From Hyphomonadaceae bacterium UBA7672 (GTDB taxonomy: Bacteria > Pseudomonadota > Alphaproteobacteria > Caulobacterales > Hyphomonadaceae), in assembly GCA_002483135.1 (NCBI GenBank), contig DLHI01000034.1, forward strand, positions 1 through 64,000: a stretch of DNA of 64,000 bases, read 5' to 3'. Each line of letters opens with the position of its first letter. Positions within the stretch are counted from its first letter, which is position 1. The notes under the pieces were generated by a model. The model saw only the letters and a program-made list of their open reading frames with translations, made no database searches and had not been told where the DNA came from. The position numbers and the translations under genes are program-made. This document shows, piece by piece, positions 34,216 through 43,159 of this stretch.

Positions 34216-35358
34216 TCAGCTTTCAAGGATGTCCCTGGAGATATCCGCCAGCGTCCGGACGCCCGTGAGCGCCATCGCCACGCGCATCTCGGCCTCGACG
34301 AGGTCCAGCACGTGGGCGACGCCGGTCTGGCCGCGGGCAGCCAGCGCGTAGACCCAGGCGCGGCCGAGCATCACGCCTGACGCCCCGAGCGCCATGAGGC
34401 GCACCACATCGAGGCCTGACCGTACCCCGCCATCGGCAAGGATCGTGGTCTTGCCACCGACAGCATCGACAAGGCGGGGCAGGGCGGCGGTGCTGGAAAT
34501 CGCGCCGTCCAGCTGTCGGCCGCCATGATTGGAGACGATGATGCCGTCCGCCCCGGCGCTGACGGCATTGCGCGCATCGCCAGGGTCGAGGACGCCCTTG
34601 AGGATCAGCGGACCGGACCACTCCTGCCGCACCCAGTCGAGGTCGCGCCACGTGACCGACGGGTCGAAATTCTGGCGCATCCAACGGAAGAAATCCTCAA
34701 GGCCGCTCTTCCTGCCAAGGACCGGCGCGACATTGCCCAGCTTGTGCGGTCCGCCAAGAAGCCCGACATCCAATGCCCATGATGGCCGGCGGGCGGCCTG
34801 CAGGAATCGCCTCATAGCACCGACGGCGTTGCTGGCCCCGGCCAGGCCAGAGCGGTAGTCGCGATAACGGGAGCCGGGCACGGGCATGTCGACAGTGAAG
34901 ACCAGCGCGCCGCACTGCGCCTCACGGGCCTTCTGCAACAGGTCTCGCATGAAGCCGCGGTCGCGTATCATGTAGAGCTGGAACCAGAATGGCTTGCGCG
35001 CTGCGGCGTGAACCTCGTCAAGGCTGCAGACGGAAACGGTGGAAAGCGTGAACGCAACGCCCTTGGACTCAGCGGCGCGTGCGGCCTGGATCTCGCCACG
35101 GCGCGCCATCATGCCCGCGAGGCCGATGGGCGCAAGCGCGACGGGCAGCGACCATTTTTGTCCGAACAGGGTTTGCGACACATCGATCTGGGACACGTCG
35201 TTGAGCACGCGCTGACGGAGGGCGATGCGCTGCAGGTCGTCCCGATTTCGCCTGAGGGTCACCTCGTCGAAAGACCCTCCATCGACATACTCGAACAGAA
35301 ATTTCGGCAGCCTCCGCCGAGAAAGGGCGCGATAGTCGCTGATCGAGGCGGCAATCAT
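34216..35358 (-). CDS. FMN-dependent alpha-hydroxy acid dehydrogenase (L-lactate dehydrogenase LldD-like)
   Basis: A 380-residue TIM-barrel flavoenzyme. The start ATG 35358 gives the LldD N-terminus (MIAASISDYRALSRRRLP). Family marks are FEYVDGGSFDEVTLRRN, the FMN-binding APIGLAGMMARRGE, FQLYMIRDR, the LKGVLDPGDA lysine, and the catalytic His in SNHGGRQLDG. It would oxidise L-lactate or a related 2-hydroxy acid to the keto acid, passing electrons to the membrane. It lies downstream of acyl-CoA ligase genes on the same strand with a 34-base gap, so the substrate may be other than lactate. Confidence 0.92.
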   Translation of the reverse strand: MIAASISDYRALSRRRLPKFLFEYVDGGSFDEVTLRRNRDDLQRIALRQRVLNDVSQIDVSQTLFGQKWSLPVALAPIGLAGMMARRGEIQAARAAESKGVAFTLSTVSVCSLDEVHAAARKPFWFQLYMIRDRGFMRDLLQKAREAQCGALVFTVDMPVPGSRYRDYRSGLAGASNAVGAMRRFLQAARRPSWALDVGLLGGPHKLGNVAPVLGRKSGLEDFFRWMRQNFDPSVTWRDLDWVRQEWSGPLILKGVLDPGDARNAVSAGADGIIVSNHGGRQLDGAISSTAALPRLVDAVGGKTTILADGGVRSGLDVVRLMALGASGVMLGRAWVYALAARGQTGVAHVLDLVEAEMRVAMALTGVRTLADISRDILES

Positions 35359-35392
35359 GTCGACGCCTCCAGCGGGCGCTGGTCCTGCGGCA

Positions 35393-36970
35393 TCAGATGC
35401 TCTTCGACCGGCCGGCCCAGAAGGGCGCGCGCACCTGCGCACGGAGAACTTTGCCAGCGGCGTTGCGCGGCAGCGCATCCACGAAGTCCACCGTGCGCGG
35501 ACGCTGGAAGCCGGGCAGGCGCTCCCTCGCGAAGTCCAGGATCGATTGCACGGTTTCGGGCGCGCGTGGCACGCCAGGCTTCAGCTCAACAACCGCCTTG
35601 ATCTCTTCGCCCCAGTCTTCGTTGGGAACGCCCACGACGGCGGCATCGGCAATGTCGGGGTGGCGGATCAGCACCTCGTCGATCTCGACGGGATAGATGT
35701 TGACCCCGCCCGAGATGATCAGCTCGGCGGTGCGCCCGGTCAGGAACAGGTCGCCATCGGCATCGAACCGGCCCATGTCGCCAAGCGTGAACCAGTCGCC
35801 GCGATAACTCGCATCCGTCTTGCCCGGTTCCTTGTAGTATACGAAGCGGCCCGTCGCCGGGGCCTTCACATAGATGAGGCCCTCAGTTCCCTGCGGAACC
35901 GGATTGCCCTCAATGTCGAGCAGCTTCACCTCGACGCCCGACACCGCCTTGCCGACGGTTCCCGGCTTCTTCAGCCAATCATGCGGGCCAACAAACACGC
36001 CGCCGCCCTCGGTCGAGGAATAGTACTCGTAAATCACCGGCCCGAACCAATCCAGCATCGACTGCTTCACGTGCGCCGGGCAGGGCGCCGCGCCATGGAT
36101 GATCCAGCGCATCGAACTGATGTCGTATTTCTTCCGTGTGGCCTCAGGCAGCTGCAACATGCGGTGCATCATCGTGGGGACGAGGTGCGTGTGGGTCACC
36201 TTGTAAGTCTCGATCAGGCGAAGCGTTTCTTCGGCATCCCATTTGTCCATCAGCAGGACTGTGACGCCGGCGTTGATCGGGATCACGAAATTGAGGCCCA
36301 ACGGCGCCGCGTGATAAAGCGGGCCGGTCAGCAGAGACATGTCGGTCTGCGGATTCCATTGCGCCGTCTCGTTGCAGATGTTGTTCAGCTGCGAAACCAC
36401 GGGGCGCGTGTGACGATAGACACCCTTGGGCCGCCCCGTAGTCCCCGACGTATAGAGCATGGTTGAGCCGGCTTCAGGCGCGTCAATGTTCGCAGAGCTC
36501 TCTCCGGCAAGCGCCGTCTCGTAATCGTCAAACCCATCTATCGCGCCCGCGAACGCCAACTTGAGCTTGAGTTTGTCCGACGCGGCGACGCCAGCGCTCG
36601 CGCCTGTGGCGAAGCGCCCCGACGCAACGAGCACGCGCGCATCGCAATTGTCGATGACATAGGCGATGATCTCAGGCGACTGGTGCCAGTTGACCGCCGT
36701 CAGGCGGTAGCCGGCGCGCTGTGTAGCGGCCCAGACTTCGGCGAACTCAGGCCCGTTGTGTGCGAGCAACGCCACGGCATCACCCGGCTGGAGTCCATGG
36801 CGACGGAACAGGCGCACCAGCTGGTTGGCGCGGTCGTTGAGCTGGCGCCAGGTGCGATTGCCCGATGGGGAAATGATCGCCAGCCTGTCCGGCGACCGGC
36901 GCGCGTGCACGGCCACAGCAATGCCCTGTGCGATCAGCTGTTGGTCGCCAAGCGTGTCGATGTCGGTCAT
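35393..36970 (-). CDS. Acyl-CoA ligase (ANL superfamily)
   Basis: A 525-residue AMP-forming acid:CoA ligase. Motifs are TMLYTSGTTGRPKG (P-loop), YYSSTEGGGVF (A5), TLGDMGRFDADGDLFLTGR (A8 hinge) and the catalytic Lys in PRNAAGKVLR near the C-terminus. It resembles fatty-acid or steroid-side-chain CoA ligases. The start is taken at ATG 36970 (MTDIDTLGDQ); ATG 36988 is also possible. It lies downstream of a second ligase (37064-38614) and a crotonase on the same strand, forming a probable acyl-CoA pathway. Confidence 0.88.
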   Translation of the reverse strand: MTDIDTLGDQQLIAQGIAVAVHARRSPDRLAIISPSGNRTWRQLNDRANQLVRLFRRHGLQPGDAVALLAHNGPEFAEVWAATQRAGYRLTAVNWHQSPEIIAYVIDNCDARVLVASGRFATGASAGVAASDKLKLKLAFAGAIDGFDDYETALAGESSANIDAPEAGSTMLYTSGTTGRPKGVYRHTRPVVSQLNNICNETAQWNPQTDMSLLTGPLYHAAPLGLNFVIPINAGVTVLLMDKWDAEETLRLIETYKVTHTHLVPTMMHRMLQLPEATRKKYDISSMRWIIHGAAPCPAHVKQSMLDWFGPVIYEYYSSTEGGGVFVGPHDWLKKPGTVGKAVSGVEVKLLDIEGNPVPQGTEGLIYVKAPATGRFVYYKEPGKTDASYRGDWFTLGDMGRFDADGDLFLTGRTAELIISGGVNIYPVEIDEVLIRHPDIADAAVVGVPNEDWGEEIKAVVELKPGVPRAPETVQSILDFARERLPGFQRPRTVDFVDALPRNAAGKVLRAQVRAPFWAGRSKSI

Positions 36971-37063
36971 GGCCTGCAGCACTTCCATCCCTGGCGCCGC
37001 TCTTTGGGCGGTCGCGTTTTGCGGCAGGATAGTTCGCCACCGCAATCCTACGCAATGAGGCGA

Positions 37064-38614
37064 TCAGCCTGCCGGCTTGAACTCATCCCGCAGCTGGCGT
37101 TTCAGGACCTTGCCTATGGACGAGCGGGGCAGGGACGGCACAAGCCGGGCGTAGGTCAATCGCTGGGTCTTGCCGACCCGGGCGTTCATCCATTGCCGCA
37201 GCTCCTCCGCCTCGGCAGTGACTCCCTCGCGCAGTACGATGAAGGCCGCCGGCGTCTCGCCCCATTCCCTCGACGGAATGCCGACCACGGCTGCCTCGGC
37301 CACAGCGGGGTGTTTCGCCAGTTCTGCCTCGAGATCACTCGGATAGACGTTGAAGCCGCCGGTAATGATCATGTCCTTCTTCCGGTCGCCCAGAACCAGG
37401 AAGCCATCCTCATCGAACCGGCCGACATCTCCTGTGCGGATGTAGCGATCCCCGGCGGGGCTGAACCATTCGGCCTCTGCTGTCTTTGCGGGCTGGTTGT
37501 GATAGCCGGACATGATCGACATCGAACGCCCGACAATTTCGCCAGTCTCTCCGCGCGCCAGCTCGCGGCCATCTTCGCCGATGATGCGGATGTCATGGCC
37601 GGTTGCGGGTTGCCCCACCGTGTGCAGCTTGTTCGGAAACTCGTGCGCGCGCAGCAAGCAGGAACCACCGCCCTCGGTCATGCCGTAGATCTCGACGAGA
37701 CCACCGGGCCATCGCTTGAGTATGTCCGCCTTGAGATCGGCCGAGAACGGTGCGCTCGTGCAGGTCTTCATGCGGAACGACGAGAGGTCGAACCGGTCGA
37801 AGTCGGGCAGGTCCATTAGGCGGCGATACTGAACCGGCACCAGCATCGCGTGCGTTGCGCGATGCTGCTGGGCCAGTTCGAGAAATCCGCGCGCATCGAA
37901 CTTGCGCATCAGTACGACGGTACCGCCGCGCACCAGCGCCGGGATGAGACTCACCAGCGTCGTGTTTGAATAGAGCGGTGTGGAGACGATGGTGATGGAC
38001 TCCGGCCCATATCCCAGGCCTTCGGCGCGACGGATATGGCCCCACCGCATGCGGTGCGACTGCACGATGCCCTTGGGCGTGCCCGTGGTTCCGGAAGAAT
38101 AGATAATGTTGAAAGGTTGTTCGGGATCGATCTCCACAGGGGCGGGCTTGGCGCCTTCCGGCTCTAGCCACGCATCAAACGCTGTGCTTGCGCCGCCTTC
38201 CAGCACAACCCGCCTTGCGTCCGGCCTGTTGGTCACGCTGTCAATCGCGGCGGAGGCGGCATCGTCCAGAAACAGGATAGACGCGCCACAGTCGCGCATC
38301 ATTGCTGCAAGCTGCTCAGGCGTCGATGACGGGGCCAGCGGGCAGGCAGCAGCGCCGATGCGGAGCGCCGCGACATATGCCACGACATACTCCACCGACG
38401 ATGGGCCACACATGGCGACCGCACCGCGATTGGCGACTCCATCGCGCTGCATCGCGGCGGCTGCGCGATCCACCAGCCGATCAAAAACGGCGAATGTGAT
38501 CCGCCGCGGGCCGTCAATGATCGCCAGATGATTCGGACGTTCGATTGCGTGCGCCCTGACGATGTCCGGCATCGTCGCGAAGTCGCTCTGCAGGAGTTCG
38601 GCTGCGATTGTCAT
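37064..38614 (-). CDS. Acyl-CoA ligase (ANL superfamily), second copy
   Basis: A 516-residue AMP-forming ligase. Motifs are NIIYSSGTTGTPKG (P-loop), EIYGMTEGGGS (A5), RTGDVGRFDEDGFLVLGDR (A8) and the catalytic Lys in PRSSIGKVLKR. It differs clearly from the neighbouring ligase, so this is not a recent tandem duplication. It is separated from the crotonase gene by 18 bases and from the next ligase by about 90. Substrate class, such as fatty or aromatic acid, cannot be set from sequence alone. Confidence 0.88.
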   Translation of the reverse strand: MTIAAELLQSDFATMPDIVRAHAIERPNHLAIIDGPRRITFAVFDRLVDRAAAAMQRDGVANRGAVAMCGPSSVEYVVAYVAALRIGAAACPLAPSSTPEQLAAMMRDCGASILFLDDAASAAIDSVTNRPDARRVVLEGGASTAFDAWLEPEGAKPAPVEIDPEQPFNIIYSSGTTGTPKGIVQSHRMRWGHIRRAEGLGYGPESITIVSTPLYSNTTLVSLIPALVRGGTVVLMRKFDARGFLELAQQHRATHAMLVPVQYRRLMDLPDFDRFDLSSFRMKTCTSAPFSADLKADILKRWPGGLVEIYGMTEGGGSCLLRAHEFPNKLHTVGQPATGHDIRIIGEDGRELARGETGEIVGRSMSIMSGYHNQPAKTAEAEWFSPAGDRYIRTGDVGRFDEDGFLVLGDRKKDMIITGGFNVYPSDLEAELAKHPAVAEAAVVGIPSREWGETPAAFIVLREGVTAEAEELRQWMNARVGKTQRLTYARLVPSLPRSSIGKVLKRQLRDEFKPAG

Positions 38615-38632
38615 GCGGTGAATCCGTAGCGG

Positions 38633-39415
38633 TCAGCGGCCAGTGAAAGTCGGATGGCGGCGCGCGTGAAATGCGGCTCGGCCCTCTGTGAAGTCTGCGC
38701 TGTCAAAGCACGTGTCGATTGCCTTCTGCGCTGCGTCGCGCAACGAAGGATCGAGCGCTGCACGGCTGGCGAGCTTGGCGGCGGCATATGTCAGCGGCGC
38801 AGTAGCCGCCATCATGGCGACCATCTCGCGCACGACATCAACCTGCTTGCCCTGAGGGACGATATTGTTCACGAGGCCAGCCTTCGCGGCTTCAAGCGCC
38901 GTCAGCTGACGCGCGGTCGCCAGCATCTCGAGCGCCATGCCACGTCCGACCAGCGATTGCAGCCGGATGAAGTTGTCCAGCTCGAAACCAAGCCCGAGCC
39001 GTCCGGCCGGCACGCCGAAGCGCGACCCTTCCGTGCAGATGCGGATGTCGCAAGCCGTCGCCACCACAATGCCACCGCCGATGCAGAAGCCGTTGATCAT
39101 CGCGATGGTTGGGACAGGCGCCTCGATCAGCGACGCCGTTGCCTTGCTGACGGACGCGGTGAACGACCGGTTGCTCGCCGCGTCATGCCGCTGCACGTCG
39201 AACTCGGCGATATCGGCGCCGGAAATGAACGCCTTGTCGCCGGCGCCCTTGAGGACGATCGCACGGACGCCGAGCTTGACCAGGCTGGTCACCGCCTCCG
39301 GCATGGCATCCCACATGTCGCGCCGGACTGCATTGAGGCGGTCCGGCTGGTTGAAGGTCAGCCAGCCGATCATCGCATCCTGTTCGGTCAGAAGCCTGCC
39401 GCCTGCGAATTCCAT
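38633..39415 (-). CDS. Crotonase-superfamily protein lacking both hydratase glutamates
   Basis: A 260-residue crotonase fold protein acting on an acyl-CoA. Oxyanion-hole regions are clear: KAFISGADIAEF (residues 62-73) and INGFCIGGGIVVA (107-119). In classic enoyl-CoA hydratases two Glu are catalytic. Here the first is V117 (GGGIV instead of GGGCE) and the second is A137 (VPAG instead of QPE). It is therefore probably not a standard hydratase; isomerase, hydrolase or decarboxylase activity is possible. It heads the run crotonase, ligase, ligase, LldD on the minus strand. Confidence 0.88.
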   Translation of the reverse strand: MEFAGGRLLTEQDAMIGWLTFNQPDRLNAVRRDMWDAMPEAVTSLVKLGVRAIVLKGAGDKAFISGADIAEFDVQRHDAASNRSFTASVSKATASLIEAPVPTIAMINGFCIGGGIVVATACDIRICTEGSRFGVPAGRLGLGFELDNFIRLQSLVGRGMALEMLATARQLTALEAAKAGLVNNIVPQGKQVDVVREMVAMMAATAPLTYAAAKLASRAALDPSLRDAAQKAIDTCFDSADFTEGRAAFHARRHPTFTGR

Positions 39416-39717
39416 GGTCCCGATCCCGCGTTCCGTTGCGTTTGCCGCCTCTGCCTACGCCATCAGGGGCCGCCCCGCCAAACCCATTCCCCGTCCGGCG
39501 ACGGCCTCCGGCGGCGGCGCGTTGACCCATGCAGTCGCGGCCATTACGAGTGAGAGTAATCGAGCCGGTCCATCCGCTGCAGGGGAGGCGCGGACTGGTC
39601 TTGAGGCCGGACGCCCGTGGAAAGCCAGCCTTGCGGCTGTGTTGACCTGAGAGACGCCGGCTTCCAGTGGAGACCGGGTTTGCGTAAGCGTAGTTCATCG
39701 TCAGCGGACCTTCGCGC
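39416..39717. other. Divergent intergenic region with a small inverted repeat
   Basis: A 302-base gene-free stretch between the divergent crotonase and XdhC-like genes. It contains ATTAC (39543-39547) inverted as GTAAT (39556-39560) eight bases apart, a possible operator for the acyl-CoA genes. I see no confident promoter boxes, RNA gene or coding region. Confidence 0.4.
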
Positions 39718-40680
39718 GTGACCCAGGGCTCCCGTCCTCCAGGGTTGACCGGCGATCTGGAAGTGCTGGCGTTCGCCGCAGCCGAGCTGGCAGCCAGCAG
39801 GCGCGTCGCGCTGATCACGATCGTTGGCCTCGACGGGCCGTTCTCGCGTCCGCTTGGCGCGCAGCTGGCGGTTGCCGAAGACAAGCGCTTCGTCGGCAGC
39901 ATTTCAGGCGGTTGCCTTGAACAGGCGTTGACCGAGGAAGCTCAACTCGCCATGGCCGCCGGAGAAAACCGCGTCGTCCGATACGGGCGCGGTTCGCCAT
40001 ATCTTGACGTGCGGCTGCCTTGCGGCGGCGGCATCGATCTTCATATCGACATCGGTGCAAGTCACCAGACGCTGCAGGCCGCGATTGCGCTCGGCCATGA
40101 ACGCCGTAGATTCTCCCTCGCGTTCGATCCTACTGCGCCGCAGTCCAACCTCCGCTTGTTGCGGGAAGGGAATGTTGCAGGAGCGGGCGAGTTCGTGCGG
40201 ACGTTTGAACCAAAGTTGAGACTCGTGCTGGCGGGGCGCGGATGGGAGATCGTGGCGATGAGCCAACTGGCCCAGACAGCCGATGTGGATCTGGTGGTCG
40301 CCAGCCAGGAGGCGGCGACGCTCGACTTCTGCCGCCCATTCACAAACCAGCTCATCCCACTGACGATTCCCGCTGCGCCGCCTGCCTTGCCGCTTGATGC
40401 AGATACGGCTGTCGCCTGCCTCTTTCACGAGCACGAGTGGGAAGCGCCGCTCCTGCTGGACGCTCTTCGCAGCGAGGCTTTCTACGTCGGCGCGCTTGGC
40501 TCGCGCCAGACGCATGAACGGCGCGTAGAGACCCTGCGTGCGCTCGGCGCCGGCGCCGAGGACATTGCTCGGCTCAAGGGGCCAATCGGTCTCTTTGCAT
40601 CGCGCGATCCCCGGTCGCTTGCGATCTCTGCGCTCGCCGAGATCGTGAAACTGCGCACCGAAGGCCGGGTGATCGCATGA
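39718..40680 (+). CDS. XdhC/CoxI-family molybdo-enzyme maturation protein
   Basis: A 320-residue protein of the XdhC family, which binds and delivers sulfurated molybdenum cofactor to xanthine dehydrogenase-type enzymes. The N-terminal domain has the GSISGGCLEQAL motif. The C-terminal Rossmann-like domain has YVGALGSRQTHERR and a GLFASRDPRSLAISALAEI block. It starts at GTG. It overlaps the next gene by four bases (ATGA). No molybdenum hydroxylase structural gene is in the window, so the client is unknown. Confidence 0.88.
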   Translation: MTQGSRPPGLTGDLEVLAFAAAELAASRRVALITIVGLDGPFSRPLGAQLAVAEDKRFVGSISGGCLEQALTEEAQLAMAAGENRVVRYGRGSPYLDVRLPCGGGIDLHIDIGASHQTLQAAIALGHERRRFSLAFDPTAPQSNLRLLREGNVAGAGEFVRTFEPKLRLVLAGRGWEIVAMSQLAQTADVDLVVASQEAATLDFCRPFTNQLIPLTIPAAPPALPLDADTAVACLFHEHEWEAPLLLDALRSEAFYVGALGSRQTHERRVETLRALGAGAEDIARLKGPIGLFASRDPRSLAISALAEIVKLRTEGRVIA

Positions 40681-41408
40681 CCTCTGCGCTCAACAGAACG
40701 GCTATCGTCCTGGTTGCCTCCGGCCTTTCGCGCCGCTTTGGCCGCAAGGACAAGATGATGGCCAATCTCGGCGGGCTGCCGCTCGTGGAGCACGCGGCGA
40801 GCACGATCGCCAGACTGCACCCGCTGACCAAGGTGGCGGTCTGTCCTGCGAGCCGGCCGGAGATTGGCGAACGCCTGATCGATCGGTTCGTCATCGCCGT
40901 GAACAAGAAGCCCAGCCAGGGCCTCGGCCATTCCATCGCGCTCGGCGCGCAGATCGCGCTGCAATTCAAACCGGACGCGATCATGGTGTGTATGGCCGAC
41001 ATGCCGTTCATCGAGCCTTGGCTGCTGGAACGCATGGCGGCTCAGCTGAAAGAGGGGCGGGCGGACATAATCCACGCCGGCGCACCGGACCGGCCGCACC
41101 CGCCGACAATTTTCGGCAAGCCATGCTTCGAGCAGCTGGCCGCGCTTGATGGCGACGACGGCGCCAAATCCCTGATGCGGTCGGACACGCTGCGGATCGC
41201 GGCGTTCAATGCGCCGGGTCCGTTGCTGTTTGATGTCGACACGCGCGACGACCTCGCACTTGCCGGGCAGCAGCTGGCGGTCAGGACGCGGTGCTATTCG
41301 CACACCTGGTCCACCGCGCGGATCAATCCGCCAGCAACAGAGCCGCCGCAGTTTAGGGATATCCAACCCGACAAGCCGCGCCCGGTGTCACGCATCGCGA
41401 CGCGCTGA
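40677..41408 (+). CDS. MobA/MocA-like nucleotidyltransferase
   Basis: A 243-residue NTP-transferase with an N-terminal LVASGLSRRFGRKDKMMANLG nucleotide-binding loop and the metal-binding MADMPFIEP segment. The family includes MocA, molybdenum cofactor cytidylyltransferase. Coupling to an XdhC-like gene favours a cofactor role, such as MCD synthesis for a molybdenum hydroxylase. The C-terminus has an extra ~35 polar residues and overlaps the convergent mazG by 21 bases. The exact nucleotide is not proven. Confidence 0.85.
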   Translation: MTSALNRTAIVLVASGLSRRFGRKDKMMANLGGLPLVEHAASTIARLHPLTKVAVCPASRPEIGERLIDRFVIAVNKKPSQGLGHSIALGAQIALQFKPDAIMVCMADMPFIEPWLLERMAAQLKEGRADIIHAGAPDRPHPPTIFGKPCFEQLAALDGDDGAKSLMRSDTLRIAAFNAPGPLLFDVDTRDDLALAGQQLAVRTRCYSHTWSTARINPPATEPPQFRDIQPDKPRPVSRIATR

Positions 41409-42272
41409 ACGCTCGATCACCTTGACCTCGACCCAGAGCGCTTCCTGCTGGTCGAGAGACAGTGCTCCGAAATCGAGTCCCCGTTCGCGGGCAATCCTCT
41501 CCATACCCTCAAATCGTTTCACAAACTTTGAATTCGCGTTGCGAAGTGCGACTTCCGGATCGACCGACAGCTTGCGGCAAAGATTGGCGACCACGAACAG
41601 GATGTCGCCCAACTCTTCGGCGACATGCGCCTGATCCCGCTCCGGCGCCGCAATGGCCTCGCGGAGCTCGCCAATCTCTTCGTGCAGCTTCTCGAGCACC
41701 GGCTCCGGACCCGGCCAGTCGAACCCGACCCGACCGGCGCGCTTGGTCAGCTTCTCCGCCCGCATCAGCGCCGGCAGTGCGACGGCCACGCCGTCGAGAG
41801 CGCTCACCGGACCAGCCTTGACCTTCTTGGCCCGCTCAGCCGCCTTCATGACCTCCCACGCCCCGACCTGGGCGTCCGCGCTCTCCACAGTCACCGAACC
41901 GAACACGTGCGGGTGGCGTTCGACCATCTTGTCCACCAGGCCGCGCACCACGTCGTCGATATTGAAGTGGCCGGCTTCCTCGGCCATCCGGGCGTGGAAC
42001 ACGGACTGGAACAGCAGATCGCCCAGCTCGCCCTTGAGCTCGCCCATGTCCCGCCGCTCGATAGCGTCAGACACCTCATAGGCTTCCTCGATCGTGTAAG
42101 GCGCGATCGTCTCGAAGGTCTGCTCGAGGTCCCAAGGGCAGCCCGTGCCCGGCGTTCGCAGCCTGGCCATTAACGTCACCAGATCGCGCCATGCGTCCCC
42201 ACTCAAGGGGAGGGGACGGGTGTCGGCGGCCTTTACAGCCGTCTCCTTCTTGCCTGCGCCTGCGTCATCCAT
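41388..42272 (-). CDS. mazG: Nucleoside triphosphate pyrophosphohydrolase MazG
   Basis: A 294-residue double-MazG-domain enzyme that hydrolyses NTPs to NMPs and PPi, a housekeeping and stringent-response factor. The metal-binding EELGD-type helices appear twice: LKGELGDLLFQSVFHARM and HVAEELGDILFVVANL. ATG 42272 is chosen because GGGGA lies eight bases upstream; ATG 42287 is an alternative. It is the last gene of a run from rlpA down. Confidence 0.94.
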   Translation of the reverse strand: MDDAGAGKKETAVKAADTRPLPLSGDAWRDLVTLMARLRTPGTGCPWDLEQTFETIAPYTIEEAYEVSDAIERRDMGELKGELGDLLFQSVFHARMAEEAGHFNIDDVVRGLVDKMVERHPHVFGSVTVESADAQVGAWEVMKAAERAKKVKAGPVSALDGVAVALPALMRAEKLTKRAGRVGFDWPGPEPVLEKLHEEIGELREAIAAPERDQAHVAEELGDILFVVANLCRKLSVDPEVALRNANSKFVKRFEGMERIARERGLDFGALSLDQQEALWVEVKVIERSARRDA

Positions 42273-42337
42273 CTTCGCGATCCCCATACACGCAAGTCGC
42301 ATAATCAACATTATGGGCAATTTTGATTGTATAGAAA

Positions 42338-43159
42338 TCAGCCATTTTGCGGGATTTCCAGCTCCATGCCGTCGAAGGCGGGCTCGACGCCCTCCGGCAG
42401 CTCCGAGCGCAGTTTCCGGTAATCCAGATCGACATGCAGGTTCGTCAGGATCGCCCGGCGCGGCTTCAGGCGCTCGATCCACGCCAGCGCGTCAGACACC
42501 GACGCATGGGTCGGATGAGGCTTGTAGCGCAACGCGTCGACAACCAGCGTGTGCAGCCCGCCCAGCCTCGCCAACGTCTCCTCAGGCAGCCGGACCACGT
42601 CGTTGCAATAGGCAAAGTTTCCGATCCGGAAGCCCAGCGACGGGCCGCCGCCATGGTCCTGGTCCAGCGGCAGGAGCGGCATGGGCCCGCCTGCCCCCAG
42701 CACCTCCATGGGCTGGCCAGGCGAGATATCCACAAGCTTGTCCAGAATTGCCGGATACGCCCCGGCGCCATCGAAGCAGTAACCGAAACGCACGCCGAGC
42801 GTCGCCGCCGTCGGTTGGTCCATGTGAACCGGGATGCGTTTGTAAGCTCGCAGGACCAGGGCCCGCAGGTCGTCCAGCCCATGCGACTGGTCGGCGTGGT
42901 CATGGGTCATCAGCACAGCATCAAGCCGCTGGACGTTAGCCGCCAGCAGCTGGTCGCGCATATCCGGCGAGGTATCGACCAGCACCACCGTCTGGTCGGT
43001 CGCGCCCGCGCCGATCCAGCGCAGCAGGATCGAACAGCGCGACCGCCTGTTGCGGGGCTCGGCCGGATCGCAGGCGCCCCAGTCATTGCCGATGCGCGGA
43101 ACGCCGCCAGACGATCCACAGCCAAGAATGCGAACCTGCAACCTGCCCGCCCCCGCCAT
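42338..43159 (-). CDS. Metallo-beta-lactamase-fold hydrolase (PhnP-like)
   Basis: A 273-residue metallo-hydrolase. The di-metal motif T-HDHADQSHG matches H-x-H-x-D-x2-H, and other ligands sit in DQDHGGGPS, VVDAL and TNLHVDLDY. It resembles the PhnP/cyclic phosphate phosphodiesterase branch, but phn genes are absent here. The stop of tatD overlaps its ATG by one base. Substrate unproven; the tatD-MBL pair is common in alphaproteobacteria. Confidence 0.9.
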   Translation of the reverse strand: MAGAGRLQVRILGCGSSGGVPRIGNDWGACDPAEPRNRRSRCSILLRWIGAGATDQTVVLVDTSPDMRDQLLAANVQRLDAVLMTHDHADQSHGLDDLRALVLRAYKRIPVHMDQPTAATLGVRFGYCFDGAGAYPAILDKLVDISPGQPMEVLGAGGPMPLLPLDQDHGGGPSLGFRIGNFAYCNDVVRLPEETLARLGGLHTLVVDALRYKPHPTHASVSDALAWIERLKPRRAILTNLHVDLDYRKLRSELPEGVEPAFDGMELEIPQNG

